From assembly GCA_029959195.1 (NCBI GenBank), contig CP114121.1, forward strand, positions 930,001 through 994,000: a stretch of DNA of 64,000 bases, written 5' to 3'. The number at the start of each line of letters is the position of its first letter. The first letter of the stretch is position 1. Position numbers and translations under genes: made by a program. The stretch comes from Dictyophora rubrovolvata (lineage: Eukaryota; Basidiomycota; Agaricomycetes; Phallales; Phallaceae). Under the pieces are notes generated by a model. It made no database searches, was not told where the DNA came from, and saw nothing but the letters and a program-made list of their open reading frames with translations. This document shows positions 12,671-24,182 of the stretch, piece by piece.

Positions 12671-13698
12671 ATGTCTTTATTTTTATCGTTTGATTCACCA
12701 GATTTCAACCCATCAGCACTGAAAAACAAAATTATCATTCTGGTTTGTTTTGCTCCTTCTCTTGATCCTGTTCAGCCTCTGCTCATCTCCAGGAACTAGC
12801 CCGTCGTGTCCGCCGCCAACGTACCACAACTCGCAGCTGACATTCTAATCGCCACTTTCTCATTATCCCGAATTGCAGTCTTCGATCCTAGATATCACAT
12901 CCCCATCGTGGGTGCTCGAGAAAACGGCGAGCCCGGAGCGACAACACCCCTCGAGCTGTTTGGGAGCGAGAAACATGACTTTGTCGTCATACAACAACGT
13001 TCACCTGTTTTGAAGGTTTTTAATTCATCTAATCTTTATGACTTTTTTTCGGGATTTTGAGTCTGTCTGTCTATCTTTTCTTTGTTTTTAAGACACAAAA
13101 AGATGCCTTCGTCTCCGCAATAATCAAATTCATCGACGAATTCGCTTTCAAATCAGTTTTATTCGTAACTGCAATTGACTCGACATATCGTACAGATGCC
13201 CAACTGAGGTGCGTTGCGTTATGTCTTTCCATAACTCGTTTTCATCACCTCGATACAACTCTTAGCATTCCACTTTTCCATTTCATACCACCCAAGGCTA
13301 CTGGTAGTAGCAGCAACACCCAAAACACACCTCTCGCCAAACTCGCGACTCTTTTTCCACAGTACACAACCCGCTCTTCATCTAATGATCAAACCCTACG
13401 TCTCCCTAATGGAGGTTTAACGAAAAAGTTCATATCCACTATACCAGACCAACTGGACGCAGGATTCTTAATATGGATGGGGATGGAAGGAGATAATCGC
13501 GAAGACGCCTGTCTCGTTGCTGACGTCATAGCCAAGATCTTATCAGTTGAACGAAAAGCTGAAGGTTAGTTTACATACATCGGAAATTTACACTACTGCT
13601 AACTCGATTTTTTTCTTTCTCTCATAGATTGGAAATATCCTCAAAGTTGGAAACAAGGTCTATTCGGAACACCAAATGATCAAACATTATATGGATAG
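12671..13698 (+). CDS. ADD66: Proteasome assembly chaperone 2 (PAC2/Add66)
   Basis: Partner of PAC1 in assembly of the 20S proteasome alpha ring. Five exons, 12671-12742, 12800-13015, 13093-13208, 13266-13564 and 13628-13698, encode 257 residues, usual for the family. Diagnostic stretches are the start MSLFLSFDSPDF, the joined sequence VVSAANVPQLAADILI, SRIAVFDPRYHIPIVG, and a C-terminus of SWKQGLFGTPNDQTLYG, which is strongly conserved in PSMG2/Add66 proteins. The gene is convergent with the transporter gene downstream; the two stop codons are 42 bases apart. Confidence 0.93.
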
Positions 13699-13740
13699 GT
13701 ATAGAAAAAATTATCCTCTTCAAGGGTATTTCATATGTAA

Positions 13741-16256
13741 CTAATAGAGATATCTGAATTTAATTCTTCTTCCAGTGACCGCCTCTTTTCTTTCTATCTC
13801 TTTGTTTAGTGATATCAAATGCTGCCGGAAAATAAAGCACATGACGATTGTAAGTCCAGCAGTCTATGTCAAAAACTCCATTATTAGCTCGGGAGAAAGA
13901 AAAAAAGACCAAAGCAGAATTTTTTTTTTCTCTCACAGCAACGCAAATTCCGTATGATTTACGATATGTTGGACCCCATGAAGTAGCCCAGATGTATCTT
14001 TGAGATAGGAACGACTCTAAGTTTTTTTGGTTGACTTGAGGATTGTTACAAAAATGACTTACGACCCGGCAATATTGCCTAATTGACTCCACGCATTAAT
14101 CAACGCAATGGCTATTTAAGTATCAGAAACCGGTGTCATCACTTAAAGAAAAACGATAGACAAACCGACGGCTCGTTTGGCAGGGGGCCGGGGAAGGGAG
14201 TTACTCTGCCATGCATACAGAACCACGAAACCAGCATAGGACTGAGCCTCGAGGAATCTAAAAACGAGCATGAGTAATGATACTACCAAAAAAAAAGGTC
14301 CAGTGGTAGAAAGACTGACAGAGCTATATAACGAGCGGCGGTATTCATTGTCGACAGCGATATAACGAACCCTACAATTCCGAGTAAAATAGGTCCTGAA
14401 ATGTGCCAAAATCGTTCGCCGGTAGAGTCTGCATGGCGCGCATTCAAGAAAGAAAGGAATGTGGCGAAAAACCAGGGCGGTGCTGTTAATAGCAGAGTTA
14501 CGGTTGTTGATTCAAATCCCAAGGTGGCAGCTAAAGCTATTTATACAAACGCAGTCAGTGTTTCACGAATTAGTGAGAAGAGGTACTGTAGACGCTCAAC
14601 TGGGAAAATACGCGTTGAAAGAAAGACTCAAAACTTGGGATAGGAGCGCAAAAGCCAGCCACCATACTTTCCAATCAGAAACAGCAAGTTTTAAACCCGT
14701 AAATTGATTATGTTCCTCTTTGGACTCTTCCTCGTCGGCTTCTCCGACATCTTCTGACATTCTTAGCATTGCGAGTCTTCGTTCTACGGGAGAAAGCCAG
14801 CGAGTTGTCGCAGGAAAGTCCGGTAAAATAAAAATAGCACAAATGGCTACGAATACCTGAAAAAAAGGAGTGTGTTTAAGAGTGTTGAACATGTCATACG
14901 AGAATGAATTACCGTCAAAGCTCCTTCAATCTTCATTCAAACCTGTCAAAAACATGTCGAGAATGTTTGCAATTTCAAGGTGACTCACGAAAAACAGCCA
15001 CCTGACAGAATATACAAGAAGTAAAAAAATAGATCAGAAAATTAATGCTCGTACCTCCAACCAGCTTGACCAAGTTTTCCGTCCATACCACTTAATATTC
15101 CGGCGGCTAATAGACCACCGAAGGCATTGGACATGAGGTTACCGCAGTATAAAATTGCTGTCCGAAGACCTAGTTCTTTTCTGGTGTGTATTTCAGATAC
15201 TTAATTTGACTCCTCGCCTCAGAATCACCTATAAAGAAATGTATCTACCTCGTGTACCATTTGGATAACAGGAATAAAGCGCCTGGCTTAAAGTCAGGCC
15301 GTGTTTGTGAAAAACAGAAATATGAGTACCGGGGAAGAATGCGGCTTCGACGCTAAATAAGAAAAAACGTTTCATGATGATGTATCAAGGTAAAAGGTCA
15401 AAAGCTTACAATCCTAGGAAGAAACGGGTTAGGAGGGCACCTGTAAAGCTTTTTCAAAGAGGTCAAATGATATATTCGAGAAACAAAGAGCAGTAAAGCA
15501 CACTCTTTCGTGATCCCTGTGATCGAGTTTAGATTACGTCTTGTGTATGGGATAACTCTCACCGGTAAGAATCGATAAAGTGCCCCAGATCATCATGCAG
15601 ATAGGGAGGTATAGACTTGGTCTCCCTAGCCAATTGAGAAGCATGTTCCTATCCTAATATTGAATACTCCGTATGTGACGATGAAAAACATGCGACGCAC
15701 GATGGTATTTGCATTATGATATAGCTAAGTATATTATATTAGAACGGGATTGGCTTGCTTTAGTAATTAAAAGTGGTTCATACCCAACATATAAAATAGA
15801 TAATAATGTTGCAAATTGAGTTCCATGCAAATTTAAGTCTTCTTCAAACCCTTTAAGACGAGCCGCGCTGGAAGACGTGAACAAAGGTGTTATGATGATT
15901 TGAGTTTGAAGAGTATGTTACCTAGCATTATTGCGGTCTATCTGATATGGAAGGATTTAGAAATAACAAATGCATAAATTTGGGAACGTACATAATTCAA
16001 GACGTATATTAAAATCAATATACTCATACGGAGATCAATTCTCCATAACCTGAGATAAAATGTAAGATGTCAATCTCCATGTCCATGTCGGGCTGTGGCA
16101 GTGATCGCCGTCAGCACTTACAACTTCTTCTCCAAAGTCTTCCTTCCTTCGGGCCCACCAAATTCAGCTGATTCATCCACATATTCAGTTTCACCTTCAA
16201 TAACAACTGGAAATTTTTTGGAATCAGTATTACTTTGTGCCGGAGATGAAGACATG
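13741..16256 (-). CDS. MFS anion:cation symporter (DAL5/allantoate and nicotinate permease type)
   Basis: Many-exon 12-TM transporter read from the ATG at 16256 (MSSSPAQSNTDSKKFPV) to TAG at 13741-13743. Family features in order are WRIDLRM, the TM1 region LIYVLNY followed by IDRNNARAARLKGFE, LSILYVGYILMQIPSNMLL, a central loop after FPATTRWLSPVERRLAMLRM, SYAGFVVLYAWQSNSLPRPP, and AWSQLGNIAGSYIWATSWGP. The C-terminus after the last span reads FRQHLISLNKEIERK. This is the Dal5/Tna1 branch of the MFS, which takes up organic anions such as allantoate, nicotinate or vitamins with protons. The actual substrate is not evident. Several exons are very short and I did not fix every junction. Confidence 0.85.
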
Positions 16257-17008
16257 ATGATGATGACGGGCAAGTGAGTGGGGGTAACTCGGTTGACGTG
16301 GGGACTTACGTGGCGCCAACTCTTCTAATGAATTTGAATTGGCATTATGTTCTAAAATGGATCTCACGCCACGTTGGCCATTAAGTGCCATACGAACCCC
16401 CAGAAGATTAAAGACCCTTGTGCTCTTTGAACCAGAAGGCGCAATAATATCGCGTGACAGAGTAAGTGTGACGTGTAATGCATGTGACCTGCCCCCAGCC
16501 CTAATTCCGGACGATTAAGCGCTCGAAACACCGTTTGTTTTTTCTCCTTGCACTCGACCTCTGTCCGGTGTCGATAGCTAGCGACATATTCAAGGTTCGC
16601 CTGAAAATGCTCAAATGCAGCATTGTCGGTTGAAGTTACGCTTGCTTGGAGTTTTGATACCTCACATGCGCAACTTCCCTCGGAGAATGGATTATGTAAT
16701 ACCTTCACTGGCCGTTACATTAATTTCCTTTTCATGCAAGGCTTCTGTTGAGAATCTCGAGATGCAAGCATTATGTGAAGTTCTTCTTTCACGTCCAAGT
16801 ATTGAGCTGATATAACTCTTTTTACAACAGTCTATAGCCCGCTGTTTGACATGCCTCGAGGTCATTATGTGATATTGAGTAGTTGACAATAACAGTATGC
16901 ACAGTTCCAATGCAGAAGTTAGAACAAGATTTTCGTGACCTTATTGTGACGATTGAAAACGCCCCCTTTTTTCTGTTAATTTCGACTTGCTTCCAGCTTT
17001 CAATAATA
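16257..17008. other. Intergenic, no gene seen
   Basis: Divergent region between the transporter start (16256) and the start of the RRM-like gene (17009). It has short open frames in several directions without codon or family support and probably holds the two promoters. Confidence 0.5.
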
Positions 17009-18827
17009 ATGTCCAGAGCAGACGATGTATTCGACCGCGTTGTGGACGTGCATAGTACCAAGATCCCAAAGCTGGATCTAGAAGAGATGTTCAAAAAATG
17101 CGGTCCAATGTACGTCTTGAAAGAAAGAGTATAGGTGACGATCCGTTGACTTGCTATCTTCACTCCCAAAGGAACAACATGTTTCACTGGAGAGGAGGAC
17201 ATGATAAACCGCATATGCTCGTCGAATACGCGTCTCTTAGCTCTGCAAAGGCGGCCCGCGCATTGAGCAACGATAAATCAGGCCTCCAGGTTATCAGAGC
17301 ATACAATAACGATGGTCTCATTCGCAAATTCAAAGATCTGTGCCGATCACACAATCAAAGCACTCGCACTCCAAAAGGTCCCAGAAATCGCTCTCGTTCT
17401 CGTTCGCCAGTAGCTAGCAATACCCATCGACGCGTACGTTCGCGAGAAACAAATGGCTTTCGAAGACCTCTTTCACTGTCACCGAGACGAGAGAGCCCTT
17501 TGAAGAACGGCCGTCCTTCTTGGCACAAGCCTCCCTCGGTCAAAGCGAGTTCGGCCACAGCTCCGCAGCCTTCGTCTTCTGAAAAGAATGACCGGTCACG
17601 CTTGAAAGATCTCAATCTTTTGGCTGCCACGCCTATGTCCGATCAAAAAGATAAAGACTCCCCGAAGCGATTTAATATTCCGAGCGCCACTTCTGTTCTC
17701 CGTATTCCATATGCCGGGGAAATTATCCAGATGGATTTGAGTCATCAGCTGGAAGAAAATCCGATCGGGATTATTACCATTCTCACCGCAACCGAAGCTG
17801 CTCAACAGGTAAATATCTGTGAAAAAGGGAAAACAGTGGATTTAGCGTGTTTCTTAACTTAGGTCTGGATGATCGTCGCTGCGCATTACAACAGTTTGAA
17901 CAATCAGACTTCCGCTCGAAAAGTATTAGAAGCAGGGATAGACCTTTCAATTCGTTTAGGAAGAACGGATACGAGACCATTTTGGTATTTGCTCGATCAA
18001 ATCAATAGTGCTAAAAGTACCCCCCCTTACATGCCTGGCTTCGCACGACTCCACGTTGAATCTAGCACTTTGGTTGCAGATTCCGTTGAGGGGCCCTTTA
18101 ACTCCCTCCCATTTGCGGATATACCATCAACGAACTTGCAGACTGCAATTAATTCAAGTGCGTTCGTTCATTGCACAATTAATCTGGTCTTTTTTTTTTT
18201 AGGTCTGAACTACTATTAGACCGTGATACCATTTGGAAAACCGGAGATAAAGATAAATGCCCTCTTGACCAGTTTCCCAAGTCACCTGCTGCTCCGTCAC
18301 GCCCTTGCGACGAAAGCCAGAAGAATCCTACTACATATTCATCAACAAAGGAAGAAGTCTCTTACGAGACACGAAATATAATTGACAAACTACATGCTGA
18401 AAACAAGTCTTTACGTTTCAAGTATCGCGATCTTCTGGAAGATTTTTCGGAAGCAAAAGCAGGAAAACGTCGAGCAGATGATGAAGTGAAAGAAGAACGA
18501 GCGGTTCGAAGAAAGCTGGAACGGGATTTAAAACAAGCAGAAGATGCTCTCAAACGTAGTAAACGAATGGAACAAACCGCGCTAGATCAATTCAGGACCG
18601 AAGTGGAGTTCAGAAGGAAAGCTGAGGTTTTATTGACTAATATGAAAGCTCAACAACCTCGCTTCAACTTGGAATCACAAAAGAGTATTCTCCTTCAGCT
18701 GATTTCTTTGATTCAGAATGTGTCTCCTCCGACGGAGCACTGCTCGAGTTCGGGTCTTAGGTCGAAAGATCCCCGTGCGTCTCAGGCCCCAGCTGCTTCT
18801 TCACAGGAATTACGCGCTGCTCAGTGA
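17009..18827 (+). CDS. RRM-like RNA-binding protein with SR-rich and coiled-coil regions
   Basis: A 546-residue protein from exons 17009-17109, 17172-17808, 17863-18157 and 18220-18827. The first ~85 residues look like an RRM-type fold: VVDVHSTKIPKLDLEEMFKK, a gap, then HMLVEYASLSSAKAARAL as the RNP1-like strand and helix. An Arg/Ser-rich stretch follows (GPRNRSRSRSP; LSLSPRRESP). The third exon contributes VWMIVAAHYNSLNNQ, and the last exon a long Lys/Glu/Arg coiled coil (around KYRDLLEDFSEAKAGKRRAD to LERDLKQAEDALKR). The last intron must end at the second possible acceptor (18219), since the earlier one meets a stop. Probable role in RNA processing; no close named homologue is recognised. 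Confidence 0.7.
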
Positions 18828-19272
18828 AAAATCAATTCTGTTTTCGAATGCTGTTTCTCTTTTCATCGGACGCTCGATATCGGTCTAATAGTCTGTCTCA
18901 ACATTCTACATCCTCAAGATATATAGCTAGGTACAATTATTAAATAAAAGAGATAAACTAACCCCACTACGAGTACTGATTCAAACGGAGAATAGACGCT
19001 GAGACTAGAACTATGAACAGTAATTAAGTATTATGCTCCGTATATGCATACACGCATACATGTTGAGGTCAACGACCTAATTCTAATTGCCCCCACAATA
19101 CCTCGCACATGTGACATTTTCGTCAACCAGGGCGTCTATGACAAATTATGAATGAAACGCGGCGTAAATTTTGTTGTGACACAGACGCGACAAACACCAA
19201 CCAGTGTTCTTTTCTTCATTTACTGTGACTACACGCCATTTTCTTTTTTTCTTCTCCAACGGGGAAACGATT
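18828..19272. other. Intergenic, no gene seen
   Basis: AT-rich flank. A pyrimidine-rich stretch lies at 19205-19260 just before the ATG at 19273. Confidence 0.5.
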
Positions 19273-20303
19273 ATGCCAAGAAAATCAAATTTGGCAGCTT
19301 TCTGGCCATTCCCTGTGCCTCGAACCATTGAAGAGGCACGAGAAACGTATGAGGGGCGGGTTGCATGGGCATTACAGTACAGGTGGATCTGCACGTACGC
19401 AGATCATGATAAAATCGGAATTCCCATCCCTCAATTCAACAAAGACTCCGTTTTTGCCGATATTGAATTCGCTCAGCGTAGATATGACAATGAATACAGG
19501 GAAAAGAAGGAGGAATTGGAGAAGAGAAAGAAAGAGATGGAGAAAAAAAAGATGGAGATAGAGGAGAAGAAGAAGAAGTTGGAGGAGGAGAATCACGAAT
19601 GGCTAGCAAAACTCAGGGAGAAGTTTGGAGAGGACTTGGATATGATATTAAGTGTAATTGCATATTTTTCTTTGCTCTTTCTTCTTCAGCTAAACCCTTT
19701 CTCCCACCCCAAAAGGAGGTTGTGAAAAAATCCTCTTCAAACCCTGTACAAAAACGACCACGCGAAGACGATGGCGCGCAGGAAGTAATTCCGATCGTGC
19801 CTCCGGCAAAAAAGGTAGCTCGTCGTAGCAGAAATTTAGGGAAAGACCTCGATGAAGAAGTTGATGCTGCGTCCTCAAAGTCCCGTATTGGCACGACACG
19901 TGAATCCCCTTGTTTAAGCTGTCGACGCAAGGGGATAATCTGTCACGACCAAGAAGACGAGAACAACGACTCGTGTTTTGAATGCTCCTCGACTCATTTA
20001 GGTTGTCTGGACACCAAGAAAGTTGAGAAGGGGCCGAGGCTAGTAACGCAGGCCGAAATCCGAAAGGTCGGAAAAATTCGAGATGATATATCGAAGATGT
20101 TTCTTCTCTTCGTGAAACAGCAGGAGGAGGTGCTGGAGCTCTTCTTGAAACAACAGACGCAAGTGTTGGAGACCTTCGGTTTCAATATCATCGACTTTCT
20201 AACGGAGCGCTGTTCAATGACATTGGCAGAAGAGGAGAGAAAACTGTCCGAGAGGCCACTGTTGGAATCGGAGGATGAGGGAGAAGGCGATATAAAACGC
20301 TGA
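19273..20303 (+). CDS. Orphan protein with coiled coil and Zn(II)2Cys6-like cluster
   Basis: A 330-residue protein from exons 19273-19651 and 19690-20303; the intron is only 38 bases. Residues 1-75 are unlike anything I recognise (MPRKSNLAAFWPFPVPRTIE). Residues about 77-112 form a Lys/Glu coiled coil. After a basic region with a likely nuclear signal (KKVARRSRN) come six cysteines at 201, 204, 211, 222, 225 and 232, spacing C-X2-C-X6-C-X10-C-X2-C-X6-C, which fits the fungal Zn2Cys6 DNA-binding cluster. The region after it has two heptad-like helices (FVKQQEEVLELFLKQQTQVL). The cluster lies in the middle of the protein rather than at the N-terminus, and no fungal-specific TF domain follows. 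It may bind DNA or only zinc. A degraded copy lies at 26970-27673. Confidence 0.7.
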
Positions 20304-22186
20304 AGAGGTAAATATAGCGGAGGATGGAAAGCAAGACGTTCACAAGTAACAGCTAGTACTACACGATGCGATACATTATTCTGTTTAATTTTAAAAGTAC
20401 ATCAAACATTTACAAGCAACGCGTTAAAATACTGGAACAGTGATCAGCCTTGCTATGTGTAAACGCTATTACCGCGCCTTCAGAATCCGAGTCCGACATC
20501 GATGACAACGACGACGACGACGGTCAATTGAGCAAGGTTTCTACACTGACTCGTGATCGGCAAGAGTAGTAGTAACCTACGTATGCGATGTGAAGTCAAA
20601 ATTGAACTCAACAGCCTAAGTCTCTGACCCTTCGTCGCGAGTCCTTCCTAGGCCTGCTCGTCGTCAGGCTCCTCATATTAACTGACCTTCTGAACGATTT
20701 ATTTTCAAGTCTCAATTTTGGTTTGGAGAACCAATCATGCCCCTAACTAAATATCAATGATCCCTGCACAGCACTTTGATCTGGCACCATGACTGAAATC
20801 GAAGCATAATATTGTAAGTAGTTGATGCCGAACCCCGGGCCGGGGTGAACTAATAGACTGTAGTACTAGTAACTGCAACGCATATGCTCAAGTTTTCTTC
20901 ACCCAAGATCCGTGAGTGTCATCACATAGTGCTTTCCTCTGAGTCAATTTCATTTCTCATGCATATTTGTGGTTAGCTTGCCACATCATGTGGCCATAAG
21001 ACTGACTCGCCAAGTTTGTAATGGAGCTTCGATGAACCCAACAGTCAAAACCCTGATGATTATTGAGTTTAAATTAAAAACATGACTATGTTTTCGCCAT
21101 ATAACATCTGTCTGGTCGACGATTGTGATATTTTGTCAAGCATTATTCTTCATCCGTTCGGAGTGAGCCCTTCCGAGGCCCCTTCGCGAACCTTTCGCAG
21201 CCTCTGCACGCACTTGTAGTGTGATAGTCATACAAAGATTTAGCAACGTTTCATGAAATACACTCGCGTGCGAGTATTGATATGGGCCCGGGGCCGTGTT
21301 GTTGTATAGTTTCGATATCACATTATCACTACCAGCGAGGAATGGCGTTATTAATGACACCTATGGATTGGGTTCTGAATCGTCGCCAATTTGGTACCAT
21401 TTCAGTACTGATCCCATTGTGATAGCCTTAGCCGAGCCCAACCGATAAGAGATTGGTACGAAATTAACAATGATTCGAGACATAATCCACAGGTCCTATT
21501 AATAACGCCATTCCTCGCTGGTGGTGGTAGGTCTCACAATAACTTTGATTGTTCAAATTTAATTTAATACATGCGCTTTTGTTCCTAATATATAAAGCTG
21601 TCATTAAGGTTGTGATACTTTTCGACACCGGTTCCGGATGAACGGCAATGACAATTTACTAGATAAATTGATAGTTGTGTCATATCTGCATCTCGAAGTT
21701 CATCAAGTTGTCGACATAGACACCAGTGTCAATGGGTTAGATTATCAGCGTCGTTGTAGTTTTGTAGGCTCATAGGCGAAATAGAGCTGAGTTGCCCGTC
21801 CTCCTTATCAATAGATGCTGCCAGTGGTGGACCAGCCTTGGTTCTGCCTGTCAGGTTGGTGACGGATTTGGCTAGGACTACCAGGAACTATCACCATCCA
21901 TCATGGGTGAGCGCACAGCTGGCCCCACGGGCTGATGCATTTAAATATAAATTATATTCAGATACTGGCAAGTCCCTTTCAGGACAATGATGTTTTAAAG
22001 TCATGGACATGTGGCGATTTATACTATGTTGGCGACCCGGACAGCCTTGGCCCGGCCATTTGAGTCTTGATTTGGTTAATCAGTGGGTATTTAAATAAAG
22101 CATCGATCTGCTCATCTCACAATTGAATCTTTTGAAGCTATTGGAATTACCTTCAGTACCTTTGCATTTGACAGCCTCCAAAAAAA
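20304..22186. other. Intergenic: 3' flank of Zn2Cys6-like gene, then upstream part of duplicated block B
   Basis: 20304-20447 matches 27674-27816 (3' flank of the degraded copy). From about 20500 the sequence matches 5.86-6.89 kb, the upstream part of block A. About 470 bases at roughly 21096-21570 are absent from block A and contain the inverted repeat listed separately. No protein-coding gene seen. Confidence 0.6.
21331..21522. mobile_element. Candidate short inverted-repeat element (MITE-like)
   Basis: Perfect 25-base inverted repeats at 21331-21355 (starting ACCAGCGAGGAATGGCG) and 21498-21522 enclose 142 bases with no coding frame. The matching place in block A lacks this sequence, so it is either a later insertion in B or a loss in A. 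The extra segment in B is larger (about 470 bases) than the part between the repeats, and I see no clear target-site duplication, so the element's true ends are not fixed. Confidence 0.45.
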
Positions 22187-23959
22187 ATGAACAACTATAC
22201 TGCTAGTGTAACCTCCACTAGTAGTAGTGTGGCCGCTGTAGATTTGGAATTGGTCCAACAAGCATATCTAAGGTGGGTTCCTATCTCGGGTATTCAACGT
22301 ATCGGTCAAATAACCAAACATTTTCAGTTACGTCTACATGCTCTCGAGTGCCAGCACATTAAGTGCGTTATATGTCTAATAAACTAATGCGACAGTTCAA
22401 TGATAGAAATAATACCCCACTAGCACTCCTTGTTTATACTACGGTATTGGCTATACCACAGGAAATGGTATATATGTGGCTATCACCCAAACCATTCAGT
22501 ATTCCAAATATACTTTACGTTTTTACAAGATATGGAAGTTTAATCACTGAAGGACTTGTCTTCTGGTTGAGCTTCAATTTGCCAGTGAGCCGAACAGTTC
22601 TGAAGAGTTCACAAATAACGTTAACCATTTTTACCTGTAGCCAGGGTAAGAGACCATATGTATTATCAAAATTCCTAAATTCAAAAAGCGCGAAAGCTTG
22701 TGCAGTATCGTATCCGATACAGCAAATGTGTTCCTCATTTTGGCATTTATTGGTATTCAAGGTCAGCGTAATATTTTGTGATTGTGATTACTTTTACAAA
22801 TATTTCATTTAGGCCTAATAGTCGCTCGAGCGTATTCATTGTGCCAAGGGAATAAGGCCGTGGCTGGGGCTTTAGCCTTCTTTTTTATGGGAGGGTTTAT
22901 TTTATTTCTGTATGGTGCGCGTAGTATCCTCAATGCAATGGGAAAACACAGTATAATCCAGTCTTCATTTAGGTTCAGTAGGGTCTGGGGGATGCTCTAA
23001 CAAGTTCGCAAATAAAATCTCGTTATGCTAAATCTTGCCCTCAACTTTTTTCTGGCTTTAGTGGTAGGTTTGATTTATTAATAGGCATGCTCCATAAAAC
23101 CAATAGGTCTCGTTTTAATACAATTAGTTAACACCGTCCGGGAGGCTTTTGCCGGGGATATCTGTACCGTTTTAACAGATGTTCTTGTCTTTTGTGTTTG
23201 CTTATGGAAGGTTTGGGGTACATGGAAGTTGAAGCGTGAGGTTGGCATACGGAACAAAAATGACCTGGTTCTGGTACTAGTCAGACAGGGTAGGTTTCAT
23301 TCGCATCCCCAGTAGAGCTGTCTAATAAGAAATTTTTTATAGCTATATCACGGTTTAGGTGAGCTTGAAAAAATGTTGAATCACTTTATCAACATCTCAT
23401 TTCGGCCTTCTAAACTCGGAAATTAAATATTAAAGTTTTGTGATTGTTTTTTCCATCACCATTTCCATTTTTGTACTGGTGAAATCTATTAAAAATTTAG
23501 TTATGTGTTCTTAGTAGTTGACTTTTACCTTTTTTTAGGTGTTGTCAAGTGGTGTAAGTATACTCTATTTTGGAAGAAACATGATGCACACTGAACTTCA
23601 AATACACGTTGCAGTATGAGACAGCTTCTGGCATCTTAAGCAGTTTTCAACGTAGGTACAGTCATTTCCTTTTCCATCGCAATGTTATCTGCTGATTTCT
23701 AGTTTCAAGTTTTTCTACTATTTTAATCGCCAATTTTGCTTTGGATCTTCGTCAACAAAATTCCCCAATTTTTCAAACCACGTCGAATGTGACATTACCA
23801 ACTATTTCGTTTCAAAGCATGGTGAACTACATACATCAATCCATTCTTGTGGAGATGGGCGATTATCAAAATACGGATGCGAGGGAAGGAGATGATGATC
23901 TTTTGGGATCTCAGGTCCAGGCTCCGGACGTCGAAACTCAACGCGAAGAAGTCAACTGA
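22187..23959 (+). CDS. DUF6533-like multi-pass membrane protein, copy B
   Basis: Paralogue of the gene at 6895-8695 with the same exon plan. Exon 1 is 22187-22272 (MNNYTASVTSTSSS), exon 2 is 22328-22362, and exon 3 begins at 22424 with LLVYTTVLAIPQEMVYMWLS, PFSIPNILYVFTRYGSLITE. Later parts are ESLCSIVSDTANVFLILAF, GLIVARAYSLCQGNK, AFFFMGGFILFL, VLVFCVCLWKVWGTWKLKRE and the tail ending ETQREEVN (stop 23957-23959). Differences from copy A include an extra Thr-Ser-Ser stretch near the N-terminus and scattered substitutions; I saw no frame break in the exons I could follow. Middle exons around 22920-23110 and 23340-23720 are uncertain. It sits inside one unit of the tandem Zn2Cys6-like/hydrolase repeat. 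Function unknown. Confidence 0.6.
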
Positions 23960-24182
23960 GAATCACGTTCGGGACAACAATGATGGGCAGCGAAAATCCA
24001 TCAATTTTTTCGTTACACAACATTATGTCGAATTTTGTGAAATTTCTTTTTCTTACTGTTGAAATAATATGACATCTTACTGTTTTGACAAGTTTACATA
24101 CATACAAGTACTACGGCGACGGAGAAAGTCGAAAGAGCCGAAATATATGAATAATGAATCCTAAGCAATTCTAATAGCAGTA

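Noticed and set aside
16364-16708. Minus-strand frame of 114 codons
   Set aside because: No family match, no splice context, and it covers the promoter gap between two genes.
18158-18200. Stop codon (LNYY*) after the third exon of the RRM-like gene
   Set aside because: Using the next acceptor at 18219 skips it and keeps the frame into the coiled-coil exon.
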